This document shows, piece by piece, positions 33,458 through 44,872 of a stretch of DNA of 64,000 nucleotides. The number at the start of each line of letters is the position of its first letter. Within the stretch, counting starts at the first letter, position 1. The notes under the pieces are model-generated. The model was not told the DNA's origin and did no database searches. It saw only the letters and a program-made list of their open reading frames with translations. A program made the position numbers and the translations under genes. This DNA comes from Lactarius indigo. Lineage: Eukaryota > Basidiomycota > Agaricomycetes > Russulales > Russulaceae. The DNA lies in contig JAFKAC010000001.1 in NCBI GenBank assembly GCA_025766275.1, positions 2,604,001 to 2,668,000 on the forward strand, in the 5' to 3' direction.

Positions 33458-36431
33458 ATGCCTCAAATCTATGCGCAACAGTCTCCCGCACAGTCTGCCA
33501 ATTCCTTTTCAGATGGCGAAGAAGACGATAACAATATCTTCGCATCCGGTGAACTCGCTGTTGCCTCTCCCGCCACATGGTATTCTCGCATCCATCATGT
33601 CCAGACGACCGCACGCACCCCACCACATTCTCCAGCATCCCACCTACCCCCAGAGATCCTCATCAATATACTAAAGCACCTCTCTTCTCCCCGCGACATA
33701 CATAGCACTCTCCTTGTTTCGCGTTCATGGTGCGAGTGCTCCGTAGAGCTATTATGGCACAAGCCCACTGTACCAGACTTTAACACCCTTATCAAGATAA
33801 TGCAGGTCCTCTCTCGCGAGGAACCCACTTTCACCTACTCCCAGTTCATCCGTCGACTTAATTTTATTTCCGTCGGATCCGAGATGTCGGATAGTATTTT
33901 TGGTCGCCTCGCGCCTTGCGTGCGCCTCGAACGTTTGACCTTAGTAGGTTGCTCCAACTTATCGGATGATGTTATCGCCCGCACCGTACCCCACTTTCCC
34001 AACCTCGTCGCTATCGATCTCTCGGGTGTAGATGGCGTCACAGACAGAACAGTCTTTGCCCTTGCGGACTGCTGCCCCAAGTTGCAAGGAATCAACCTAC
34101 TCGGTTGCAGGCGGGTCTCGTCAACTAGCATCAGTGCCCTTGCCGATAAATGTCCTCTTCTCCGTCGCGTTAAATTGACCGGCCTCGCGGACCTCACGGA
34201 CGACCCCGTCTCAAATCTAGCCATCAAGGGCTCCCTGCTACTCGAGATAGATCTCAATGGATGCAAGAAACTTTCAGATCGCGCTGTCCGCGATATCTGG
34301 ACCCATTCTCACAACATGCGCGAGATGCGTCTCTCCCATTGCCAGGAGCTAACGGACCTGGCTTTCCCTGCTCCCCAAAATATCCGTGAGCCTCCAGGAC
34401 CTAATCCCTTCCCCGAATCTCACAGGCTCCCTGTATCCGATCTTCCTCTCCTCCGTCTTTCTCGCGCTCTCGAGCATCTTCGAATGCTCGACCTTACCAG
34501 CTGCTCGAAGATTACAGACGACGCCGTTGAGGGCATAGTCTCTGCGTCGCCGAGACTTCGCAATCTCGTGCTATCCAAATGCAGCCAGTTGACGGATCGT
34601 GCGATAGAAAGTATATGTCTGCTTGGCAAGCACCTTCATTACCTTCACCTTGGTCACGCATCTTCTATCACCGATCGGTCAGTCAAGACGCTAGCCCGGT
34701 CATGTACGCGTTTGCGCTACATTGATCTCGCCAGTGAGTGCCTCGCTTACCTGTTGTGCAGCTCTGACTTGCGGTGCTTCCAAAGATTGTAATCAACTCA
34801 CAGACATGTCCTGTGTTTGAACTTGCTAGCCTCCCGAAACTCAGGCGTATTGGCCTCGTGCGCGTGAGCAACCTAACCGATGAGGCAATATATTCGCTTG
34901 GGGATCGGCACCAAACTCTCGAGCGCGTTCACTTGTCGTATTGTGACCGGATCACGGTTATGGCGATCCACTACCTTTTGCAGAAGCTGCAGAAGCTGAA
35001 TCATTTAAGTCTAACGGGTATTCCTGCCTTCCGGCGTCAAGAGTTGCAGCAATTCTGTCGCACTCCCCCCGCCGTTCGTTGTACAGCCACCTTCTTATAC
35101 CTATATTCTGACCATTTTCTCTAGGAATTTAACACGACACAGCGCTCCCAGTTCTGCGTATTTGCTGGGGAAGGTGTGAACAAGCTAAGACGGTACCTTA
35201 CGGACCTGTTCAACAGTATTACGGAGGAAATGAATCCTCAAGGCGACGAAGATCAAGGCGACGGTGATGTGGGAGATTCAATATCTTACGTGCACGATGA
35301 AGAAAGCATGGATATTGACGATGTCCACCCTCAAGTGACCTTCATCCCGCCTGAGCAGCGTGGTTTATCCCCACCATTGTCTTCAGCTGGCAGTCGCGAG
35401 ACCTGCGCCTCGTTTAAACGGACACTCCAATCATCACGTACAATCATACCAGCCAATGGTTAACCATCACAGTACATCTATCCGAGACACAGAGGCGCCT
35501 ACCTTGCGCCCAGAACATCCGAATCCTTCGCGCGAGATGCGTTCAACTACTCGTTCCCCTGCCCACTCCCCCTCTCCGGCTTTCGGTCCTGCCCCAGGCC
35601 CATCACGCTTGAATCCTACAGAGAGGTTCCCTACGTCGCCTGCTGGAAGTGAAGGCAGTTCGGCCGGCGCCTTCTTCCGCACCTATCAAAGTAGTTCCGT
35701 GGACGGTCGTCCAGATGGGGCGTTAACTCCTGACCTTGTTTTCGCAGAAATTGGCCATGGTCATGGACCAGTTACATGGCACGGCCAGGAGCCAGACCAG
35801 AATCAAGCATACCAACGTGTTGATCCTGCAACGCTCACAGGTGGATGATCGGCCCCAGTATGGCAACGGTACACCACAAACACGCGGTGCCGGCAACTGG
35901 AGAACAGTGGTGCAAAGTGCTAATATTGGGCAAGGTCTGCACGTAGCCAACGGCGCATATCATGCACCTGGAGGAACTATGAACGGCACCTATCGCGGCG
36001 GCACATCGCACCCCATATCGACGAACGGGACGCCCGTACATGGCGTCAACGGCGCAGGGATGATTCCTACCACTGTACCAGGTCCACCAATAACCCGGGA
36101 GGAGCGTAGTCGTGGGCGTCCGCGCACATCGCGCGACCCTCAGGAGAGTTTGCAGGCTACCCCTACACTATCTGGACAAAGTCAAGGACGTGGTCCAAAA
36201 CGCACGTTTCGAAGTACTTTGGACTCTGTTGAGCAGCACGCTGCGTCATTTCTTTTTGGGCGTCCATTACAAGATGGCGAAGGATCTGGCGTTGGCGCAA
36301 GCCACTCGGAAGGAAGACAGCGCACGAGGTTATTGAACGAGCCTGACTGTTTACGAGGACGACACCACCTTTGTTGTACTTCCTTATACTACCACCTGCT
36401 GCGCATGTGTACTGTAATTGATATCCCCTAG
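33458..36431 (+). CDS. GRR1: F-box/leucine-rich-repeat protein, Grr1/GrrA-like (SCF substrate receptor)
   Basis: This is the substrate adaptor of an SCF ubiquitin ligase. In yeast Grr1 targets G1 cyclins and links to glucose signalling. From MPQIYAQQSPAQSANSF the F-box is LPPEILINILKHLSSPRDIH, with the helix SWCECSVELLWHKPTVPDF. About twelve cysteine-containing LRRs follow (for example LERLTLVGCSNLSDDVIART, LRMLDLTSCSKITDDAVEGI, LERVHLSYCDRITVMAIHYL). After introns near 34733-34803 and 35069-35124 come EFNTTQRSQFCVFAGEGV and LRRYLTDLFNSITEEMN, then an acidic and low-complexity tail. In the tail the frame shifts by +1 near 35385-35395 (or a 52-nt GT-AG intron) and again near 35826-35838. The tail ends with SRGRPRTSRDPQ and KRTFRSTLDSVEQHAASFLF. 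The start could be 28 codons upstream (33374), and the stop is uncertain because of the breaks. Confidence 0.86.
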
Positions 36432-36615
36432 CCATCTCTGGATCTCGCACCATGTGTTTCTTTGTAGATGTATTTTGTTTCAAGGAGAGACCAAACTGCC
36501 GAGTTCTATGAGGCTAGAATCCCAAAATTCGAACGGAGACCAGTTGATAAATGTTAAATCTGGGGGTCACACAGAGGCAGACAGCACCAAGGGGCAAGGG
36601 GTTTCCTGGTAAGGA

Positions 36616-37090
36616 TCACGTCCGTGAAGGAGGTGATACCTGAGAAAGTTAGGACAGCTGAGATGCATACGCGTCCATAGACGATGTACGTACCAAAATA
36701 ACCCCATCTCCTCGGACAAAAAGCATTTCCATCTTCCTTTTTGCTACCTGGGCGCTGCGTATGAACAGGAGATACCATCGAGAGGGGTGACCCGGAACTC
36801 ACATTCACAACACCTTGCCCGTGGGGTGCACCTTCCGCACCATCCACTAACATTATCGTCTCCTCGACATCGCTAAGGATGAGATTCATGTGGCCGTCAT
36901 AAGCCTAAATATCATGATTCAGCATCTGTGCAAATGAGCGCATGCGCGTGAGAGAAAGAGGTGATGTAGAAGGACATACATGAAGAATTCCAGTAAGCTC
37001 ACGATCACCCCTTAGCTTGACAAAGACGCGCTCGCTGAGAGAGAGACGGATGAGATCAAAGGGTTCCTGGATGCCAGCTGAGACGTCCAT
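36616..37090 (-). CDS. LSM3: U6 snRNA-associated Sm-like protein LSm3
   Basis: This is a component of the LSm2-8 ring on U6 snRNA and the LSm1-7 ring in mRNA decapping. Exon 1 (start 37090) reads [20 protein letters not shown] and DRELTGILH. Exon 2 continues [20 protein letters not shown] and [13 protein letters not shown]. Exon 3 is [18 protein letters not shown], and the last exon is VSPPSRT with the stop at 36616-36618. Sm1 (the AYDGHMNL region) and Sm2 ([13 protein letters not shown]) motifs are complete, and the length of about 100 residues is normal. Introns have GTATGT, GTGAGT and GTACGT donors. It is divergent from the U1-C gene across a 150-bp promoter. Confidence 0.93.
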
Positions 37091-37240
37091 CGTAAAGTTT
37101 GTGGGAGCGACGGTCGGGTCGGCGGAGAGCGCGCAGGGCTAGGGCACAGTCGATGCCACGTGATCCACACGTGTAGTGAAAACTTAGCAAAAGCAAGCCG
37201 AGCTCTCTTCTTGCTACTCTTCCAGTCCGTGTGTCCCAGA
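37091..37240. promoter_or_regulatory. Shared divergent promoter of LSM3 and U1-C with two CACGTG sites
   Basis: The 150 bp between the two start codons hold two CACGTG palindromes, at 37157-37162 and 37168-37173. They are 11 bp apart, about one helical turn, near the middle of the region. Co-regulation through a bHLH factor of Cbf1 type is inferred. Confidence 0.5.
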
Positions 37241-38176
37241 ATGCCGGTACGTATGTGCTCATCTCCTCTCAGCTCACTCATAACCGCTCATAGAAACACT
37301 ACTGCGACTACTGCGACGTGTATCTGACCCATGACTCCGCTTCCGGTGCGAATCAGCGGTCGTCGCCCCCACCATCCGAATCTTATGCCCTTTTCCAGTT
37401 CGCAAAGCGCACAATAGCGGACGAAATCACTTGGCGAACGTGAGGGACTACTACGCCTGTAAGCCCTGTTTTTACTTAAGCCGCCCAACCGTGTCACTTA
37501 GCCTGCGCTTCTGCTCAGCTCTCGGCCACGACAAAGCGCAGAGTATTATTGACCAAATCACGTCGGCCTACGAATCGGGAGGTGGTCCTCCACCAGGCGG
37601 TTTCGGGTTTGGCCCTCAGCACCTCACACCCAGCGGACCTGGATTTGTGCCGCCCCCTGGTTTCGGTGCTCCCCCTGGATTCCGTGAGTTGATGTTTCAA
37701 GAGGCGCTTTCTGTTCGGCGAGTTAACCACACTATAAGCGCGCCCTCCGTTCCCCCCAGGACCCGGTGGTCTTCCACCACCTGGTGTTATGGGTCCCCCT
37801 GGTGGCCCACCCTTCCCGCCTCCAGGAATGGGTCCCCCTCCCCCTGGATTCCAAGGCAGTATGTCATAGCCTTTGGTCGTCTGAAGTGCTTCGTTAATAA
37901 CGCGCCACTACGTTTTAAGTGCCTCCATTCCCTCCTGGCGCTCCTCCATTCCCACCAAATGGTGCACCTGGTGGTCCCCCTTTCCCTCCACCTAATTTTG
38001 GCGGGCCAGGCAGCCTACCACCACCTCAACTTGGCGGTCCATCGCCCCCATCTGGTAGCTCGATACCCCCTTCAAACGGGCCCCCGCCAGCTGCTGGCGG
38101 ACTTCCAGCCAATTCTGTGCCTGCAGGGCCCGGGGGAATGCACCCTGACAGACTGAGAATGATGAGTGGGCGATGA
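37241..38176 (+). CDS. SNRPC: U1 small nuclear ribonucleoprotein C (U1-C/Yhc1)
   Basis: U1-C helps the U1 snRNP contact the 5' splice site. The first exon is only ATGCCG, and the GTACGT intron is removed to give [19 protein letters not shown]. The next exon gives [20 protein letters not shown]. The U1-type zinc finger ligands fall at Cys6, Cys9, His24 and His30, exactly as in the family. After [19 protein letters not shown] the protein becomes a long Pro/Gly-rich tail ([27 protein letters not shown] and similar) with two more introns, ending [11 protein letters not shown] at 38176. The length, about 215 residues, is usual for fungi. The gene that helps define 5' splice sites is itself split into at least five exons. 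Confidence 0.93.
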
Positions 38177-38355
38177 TTTTTACTACTGTGTCCGTAGTAG
38201 TTGTGCTCCTTTTTACTGTCTTTATTCGAGCGCGGTTACATAAGTAGCTGTTATGATGTGTTTCCATCAAGGCCCGCTCCGTCCGCATCCACCTCGACGA
38301 GTCAGGGAACTCACTGAATAGGCGAAATCTTGGATCTCAGGCGGGTTCGTTCGTC

Positions 38356-41300
38356 ATGGAACATGAGATACAACAGCTCGTGGACATGGTACTTCTCCCT
38401 CCAGTCATCATCGTCATTCTTAGTCATACGCATCGCCTCCCAGGGTGCCACCGTTGCTCAAGCACGGGCCGCCCTCAGGCGATACAACGATGTCATGGAG
38501 GCCGCAGAACGGATATTTGGCGGTGCATTCGATGATATACATGACGAAAGCAGTGAAACATCGGCTCCATCAGCAGGTTCCTAGCGGAAAGCGTGAGCGC
38601 TGGCCTGTCACCACAAGGCTTGTGGTATACGTTCTTCCCCTGTGCGTTGTTAGTTCGAATCCTTACACGCCTTTAGACACCAGAGGAGGAAGACGTTGCT
38701 TCTGAAGAAGCTGCCGGGAGTTGTGAGGATGATAACGAAGGTCAGTAAAGCTATTGTATCGTCATTATCATCTCACCTTCTTCAGACGACGAGTTTGTGA
38801 ATTACGACTCAGACTATGAGATCCGCGACGATACCCCCAACGCCCAGGTTGACATCGACCCTTACGCAGGTTCGTCGTTTCGAATCCCACAGTGTTCAGT
38901 TTGCTGAGACGCATTCCAAGGTATTTTATTCTCCAAGGACAGGCGCGAGGAAGTTATTGAGGTAGAAGAAGAGCCCGAGATCGTGCACATTCCAGGGGTG
39001 AACGAACGCGTCAAGTTGATGACCCAGAACCAGTGGATGAAAGGCTGCCCCGAAGGTGGCGAACAGGGCTTTCTATTTAGTTTATATTCTCAACTTATCG
39101 AGGGCAAATGCCCGTGCCCCTCTGGCTGCGGTTATTCCGTTACTAGGACCAAAAGCCATTTCTTTGCTATATTCGTAAGCAGCTCTCCATACTCGTCGCC
39201 GGACCAACCATCTTATTCCTCCACCAGTCCTCTTTCGAGGTATATATCGATCACTTGCGGGGCGTCGTGCGCCAGAAGTGCGAGAAATGTCTCAAGAAGT
39301 TCTGCCTTGCATGTGGCGAACCAATCAATGGTTCGAGGACTCCGGAAACAGCGAAAGGTTCGATTGACCATGATATCTTCCATTGTTCCAACCTGCAGGG
39401 CGTCATTCTTGGTGTTGGTCTTGCGGTGCTTGAGCAGTTATATCACGACCAACTCCAAAATCCACTTGGCCCCGAGAACAAGATCCGAACAAGCAAGCGC
39501 AGGAAAACAGACACCACCATTAATAGTTCCATGATCCTAGACCCAGACGATGACGACGACAGTTACCTCACTCCGCCTGCTCAAGGGAAGAAATCCAAGG
39601 TGGGCATTGGGTATGCGGGTGATCAGAAGGAGGACGTGAGTAGTTAGCTGTTGCGCTTCCTAAGCTCGTTCTGATACCAAAAAAAGACTACTGGACAAGC
39701 CGAGGCTCAGGCAATCCAGCACGCCAAAGACGAAAGACTGGGAAAGTTGATGGCACAACTCCGCGTGTTCCTTCCCTCATTGAGGCGACCAGGTGGCGCC
39801 CGCACAAGCGACTATCTCGTCCATCCAACCGCCCTCGCACATCTTCGTCGGCGGTTCAACAACATTTGTTCTTCTCTCCTCAGAAACGATTCACTCGCAG
39901 ACATGTCCGATCGGTCGACCGTCTACTTTGAACTGTTCGAGTGGCTGGAGGTAGGCTGCTACGCGATCTCTGCGAACACGTGACTCACTAGTATTAGACG
40001 ATCTCGAATCATGAGGCGTTGGCTAGCATGATGGCTATGCCGATCATGGTCGTATCGTCCGTGCGAACTCACACCCCCAAGAGAGCTACCAATGGGATGC
40101 TTCCATTACGCGAGCGCACGATTATTTACGAAGGGAGTTCTGGGCCCCGTGAGCTTCTGGAATCGATAGTCATCCAAGCGAACGCAGCGATCAAGGGCCT
40201 TGAGGGCATCAAACCTGTTGAGGCCGCACCTGTTGAGATGACTGAGGAACAGAAGCGCGTCAACAACGATACTAAGGGAAAGACGAAGGAAGTCCCCGTG
40301 CCACCATTGTCAGAGGAGAATCAAAAGTTGTTCGGTTTTTGCCAACGCATTCTAGCGACCGCAGAAGCCATCGACCGGTCGTTGCGGGAGACAAAAGGGG
40401 AGAAGTTTCTGGAACGCGTACGGGAGTCCCTCCCGAAGATCCACACTTCGAACTCGACTTCGAATGAGGTTTTCATCGGCGCCGAGGCGTCCGAGGAGGC
40501 CGTCCGTCAGGCATACATCGCCTGGGCCACCTGTGTTCGCTTTGAATATTGTGATTTGACGGTTCCGCCCCTGACGGACAAGCCCATCAATCAAGCCAAT
40601 CAAGACGAGCCGCCGAACTATAAGTTTTATTACAATACTGAAGCCCGAATGCTGGCATCGTCTGACATCCCAAAACGGTCTTTGGCAATCGCGAAAGAGG
40701 TATTTGGAATCTCGACTCGGATTCGACTGCACTGCACTTATCTGGACGGCCCAGCTTGCGGTACTCACGACAAACCTGCCTGTCGCCTGGGATTCGTCCA
40801 TCTTTTTACGTGTCGATGAGACTCGGGTAGATATCATCAAGGCTCTCATAATTGGCCCCGAGGGAACGCCGTTAGTATTGGAAATCCATGTCAGCGCAAG
40901 GCAAAAAGGCTAACTCATCCCATAGATATCAGAACGGATGGTCCGTTTTTTCTAACATCGCGGTGCTAGCGTCCTTACGAGGAAAGCAGCTTCCTGTTCG
41001 ACATCTTCCTAGGCCACAATTACAATCAATTGCCACCTAGCGTGAAGTACATGACGGTAGCCAATTTCCATTCCCCCTCTGATCATACCTGTAGGTCTCA
41101 TGCGACTTCTCTAGACCAATGGGGGCAAATTTAGATTCAACCCGAACTTGTATGCGGTATGTCCCATCTTCTACTATCATGCAACGGGGACTGAGACCCC
41201 TTTTCAAGGATGGTAAAGTATGCTTATCGCTTTTAGGAACCTGGGCTGGGCCAGGTTGGGTAGCTGGGAAGTCTACTTTACTCCAGGCAAGTAAAGGTAG

Positions 41301-41883
41301 TAGCGTGTTCAAACCCTGGTTGATCGTGCTATTATTCTAGGTTCTCATTTCCATCCAGTCTATGATACTTTGCGAGGAGCCATATCTGAATGAACCAGGA
41401 TGGGCTTCGAGCTCGGGAACCCCTCAATCTATGGCGTGTACGTCATGTATAATTTGTAACAATGTTTTTTTTTTTGTCTGATTTGGTGGACTCGGTCAGA
41501 TTCCGCAAACATTCGTCGGATGGTAGTCAAGACTGCGGTGAGTTCACGTTCCGTCAATGCCGAGTATGAGAATGCTTCTGACAGAAAGTGGCGACGAAAA
41601 GATGCTTGGGAACCTAAAGAATCCTCCAGAGCCCTTCGGGGACATCATCCGAACACACTTCCGCTTGAAGGTGCGGTCCATCTCTGCACAGCTGGACCAT
41701 TGGCTGTCGCAGGACGATGGATCGCAGACGGTTAACGATGGGGCAGCTAGCGGGAGATCGGGTCAAGGAGGGAGCGGGAATGGCTTTCAGGCAGATATCG
41801 AGGAACTGAAGCGGGTCATGGAACGGTTACAACAGGAGGGAGGGGACAATAGTGGAGGCGGTGCAGAGAGCATGATCGTGTGA
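38356..41883 (+). CDS. Large BIRC6/UBE2O-type ubiquitin-conjugating enzyme with Cys-rich N-terminal module
   Basis: An E2 UBC domain forms the C-terminus. TNGGKFRFNPNLYA and DGKVCLSLLGTWAGPGW hold the catalytic Cys, followed by VAGKSTLLQVLISIQSMILC, PYLNEPGW, YSANIRRMVVKTAMLGNLKN and PFGDIIRTHFRLKVRS. The N-terminal part (MEHEIQQLVDMGATVAQARA) looks UBA-like. It is followed by an acidic region and a zinc-ligand-rich stretch: CPCPSGCGYSVTRTKSHFF, then QKCEKCLKKFCLACGEPI. The latter has C-x2-C-x4-C-x2-C spacing like an IBR/RING half. A long helical middle (about 39700-40700) joins the two. Around fifteen short introns are needed. The splice after AIAKE (GTATTT donor) to LAVLTTNLPVAWDSSIF and the one joining YQNGCFLFDIFLGHNY restore conserved text. 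This type of giant-E2 relative may act as a combined E2/E3; that is inference from BIRC6 and UBE2O. Confidence 0.86.
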
Positions 41884-42043
41884 AAGGTCATTACCATATC
41901 GGTTAATCTGGTGTGTGTTCTCGGCTGCGGCGGCGGTGTAGTGTGCCAGCGTAAGCGAACCCGCGCTCTGTACTACTACTAATAGTAGCCGCCTCTGCGC
42001 ACCATCCTTTCCTCAACCCCCGACTCCCTCATATTCACTTAGC

Positions 42044-42927
42044 ATGATGGCCTCCTTTATGAGCTATTTCACTGGCCGACGCGACCCGAAGCAGTCCGCG
42101 CGCGATGCGATTGTCTCAATCCGCGAGCAGCTCATGATGATCGAGAAGAAGGAGGAGCACCTCCAACGTCAGATTGCCCAGGACGTCGCGACGGCAAAGG
42201 CCAATGCCGTCTCCAACAAGACCGGTATGTTGTTTTTCACCGTCCCTTGCGGAATTGTGAGACCCACGTGCGTTGTTGTTGGATTAGCGGCCACTGCTGC
42301 GCTCAGACGAAAGAAGATGCACGAGGCGGATCTCGAGAAACTCGCGGGCACGCGGTTACAGCTCGAAGTCCAGGTGAACACGCTCGAGTCGGCGAATATC
42401 AACGCCAATACGCTCGATGTGATGCGCAAGGGCGCCAACGCACTCAAGGGCATTCACGACGGACTGTGCGTCTCACCGCAACCCCCACACCTTTATTACC
42501 TTCTAATTCTTTCTCCACTCGGATTACAGCACCATGGATAAGGTCGACGCAACTATGAACTCCATCAACGAGCAGCGCGAGCTGGCGAACGAAATTTCGA
42601 ATCTGATATCCGACCCACTTAATGCCGGCCTTAACATTGACGAGGTACGCGCCCCCCTAAAAAGGACCCCCTCCTCTCTCTCTCTCTATTTGTGTGGGTG
42701 TGTGGGGCTAACGCATTGCCGCAAACTCCGACACGCAGGACGAACTCAAAGCGGAACTGGAGGAGCTCGAGCAAGACGGCCTCAACGAGCGACTCATGGG
42801 CGCAGATCACGTACCAGTCCACACCCCGGCTACGAGTACCAGCCGCGTCGAAACACGCCATCCGACAGCAGAGGAGGCCGAGGACGCGGAACTCAAGGAA
42901 TTGCAGGCCGCACTCGCCATGTCGTGA
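42044..42927 (+). CDS. SNF7: ESCRT-III subunit Snf7/Vps32
   Basis: This is the polymerising core of ESCRT-III for multivesicular-body budding. Four exons give MMASFMSYFTGRRDPKQSAR and REQLMMIEKKEEHLQRQIAQ, then ATAALRRKKMHEADLEKLAG, NINANTLDVMRKGANALKGI and TMDKVDATMNSINEQRELAN. The last exon, starting DELKAELEELEQDGLNERLM, gives the MIM-containing end EDAELKELQAALAMS. The basic helix 1, alternating charges and acidic C-terminus are typical, and the length of about 220 residues is normal. Two Met codons are adjacent at the start (42044 and 42047). It is downstream of the E2 gene on the same strand and convergent with NEM1. Confidence 0.93.
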
Positions 42928-43373
42928 TGGATTTTCGGACCCTCGGCCTCCCCCCTCTCCTCTTCACTTCATAAACCTGTAGTCTGATCATTACTGCTCT
43001 ATTCTTCATATACTGCTCTCTCGTCCCCATATCCGGTCTGATGTCATCCATAATTCAGCGAATACTAGTCAAATTCTTTTTTTTTTTCTTGTACGGCACA
43101 ATGATACGCATGCATTCTCTGAGACCTGTGGGATATAGAGATATTGAATGTATTTATTGACTTCAAGGAACCCCCGAACAACGTGTGGTATACAGAATAC
43201 ATTTGTGAGCGATAGAAAGCAGGCACTGCGCATATTAGGGTCTAAGCGCATACGCGGGTGAGCTATAAAGTTATGAGAAAGCGTGACAAGGAGTGAGGGA
43301 CCGAAATTCGGTGGAATGCGATGTATAGCAAGTTGAGTCACTGTAATGACGAAGCGAAGGGGTCCGCATTTGG

Positions 43374-44801
43374 TCATGAGAAACCGCGGATCCCAAGTAC
43401 GCGCCGCACGTCACTTGTAAAGCGCAAAGAGTCTAGCACGGGGAGGAGGTCGAGTAATGCTTCATCTGACGGATCATGTGTCCAGCCCTCTATAGGGATA
43501 CCATTCACTGTAGCACACGGTGAGGAACGTCAAAGCGAGAGCACGAAACAAGGGTATACTCACTCGGATTTCTGGTATAGCAAATCGGTGAATTGTCGAC
43601 GAGGCAAATTCGCGCAAGGTCTTGTTCAATAACGGTAAGATCTTTGGTGTAAGACCCATTCGGCATTTGGGTACAAGACTGTGTTCACACGAATGAGATC
43701 AGAGCACGTCTTCCAAAAGGAGGACGCCTCAAGAGGTACACACCTCGCGGAAGAACCGGCGGGCAAGGATGCCCTGACCAGCATCAAGCCAATCGATGAC
43801 GGGATCCGCGTATTCTTTCATGGATGCGGTAAAGATCACGAGGGTGTACCAAGCCGATACCTGGATCGATCCGAAAGGAGTTGTCATCGTCGCCAGGTCA
43901 CCAAGTCAAGGACGCACCTTGCGGAGAAATAAATCTACAAAGGGGCGCTTGTAGACGTAATAGACGTTTGGGCGACCACCCATGATCACATCCACGGTGT
44001 GGGGAGCCGCTCTAGCGTGCACCGAACAGACCGCGAATGCCAGAGGTCGTTGGTGGTCGGGTGGTCGAATGAATAAGAGTCTCGTCAAGGTCGAGGACGA
44101 GAGTCTTGGGTAGATATAACGAGGACTTGCGGGGTGCGATCGGCAAAGCGGCGCTAATTGAATATGTGGGGGTAGGCGTACGAGACGGTGGGGGGGTTAG
44201 CATGGGGGCCGCGAAAGACTGTGGTGTGGGATGAGAAGGACGGGTAGAGCAGGTGACATCTTGGGCGAGCGGATCTGTAGAGATGCGAGAGATTGGGGGT
44301 GGATCGAGGACGGAGGACGAAAGATGAGCCAAAGTCGGTGCTTTGACAGCCAGGTCGGGATGAGACGCAGCTTGGTCGGAGCCGAGTATATGGACTGTCT
44401 TACCGTCGACAGAAGAGTCCTTCTCCAACACAATGCCCTTGCGGCGATGTAGTTTGTGTGGGGTCGTTCTAGGGACCACCGTGCCAAAGGTCGTCCACAC
44501 GAAGTGAAGTAACGGCTGCACAGAGGGCGTACCAGAGCAACCCAATGAAGCGGATAAAGAACAGATGGCGAAATACGGAACGAGATGTGGACTGGGACTT
44601 TGGACGAATGGAAGAAGACGCGCGGAGAGATGGCATGGTCGCGGGGATGGAGAGGGTGCGGCGGGTAGGAGGGGGTGCGACGAGAGATCTCAGAGACCAA
44701 GTTGTGGGCTCTGTAGAACGGGGGGTGGGAGGGCGAGTGGTTGTATTTGAAGATGATGCAAAGGCATCGAACTGGCGAGAAAGGTAGGTGAGCGAGTTCA
44801 T
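43374..44801 (-). CDS. NEM1: Nem1/Dullard-type protein phosphatase (FCP1-like HAD)
   Basis: This is the catalytic subunit of the ER/nuclear-envelope phosphatase that activates lipin. From [18 protein letters not shown] a basic disordered stretch leads to a membrane helix ([18 protein letters not shown]). A linker is followed by the HAD motif [16 protein letters not shown]. Then come [70 protein letters not shown] and ICLVDNSPI. The end is [20 protein letters not shown] and [10 protein letters not shown] with the stop at 43374-43376. Introns have GTGCGT, GTGTGT and GTGAGT donors. Two +1 breaks are seen: near 44495-44512, just after the membrane helix, and near 44008-44024, between IRGLFGA and RAAPHTVDV. 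The catalytic D-x-D is intact. Confidence 0.85.
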
Positions 44802-44872
44802 GGCCCTCCGAGACCGGGTAACGGGGTGGTTTTGGTATAATATTATGTATTACACTACTAATATTTAATTTA

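Noticed and set aside
38646..38665. B-box-like AGTTCGAATCC suggesting a tRNA gene
   Set aside because: It lies in an intron of the E2 gene. No matching A box, acceptor stem or anticodon arm could be built around it.
40700..40760. Apparent frame break in the E2 gene before LAVLTTNLPVAW
   Set aside because: A GTATTT...CCCAG intron joins AIAKE to LAVLTTNLP cleanly.
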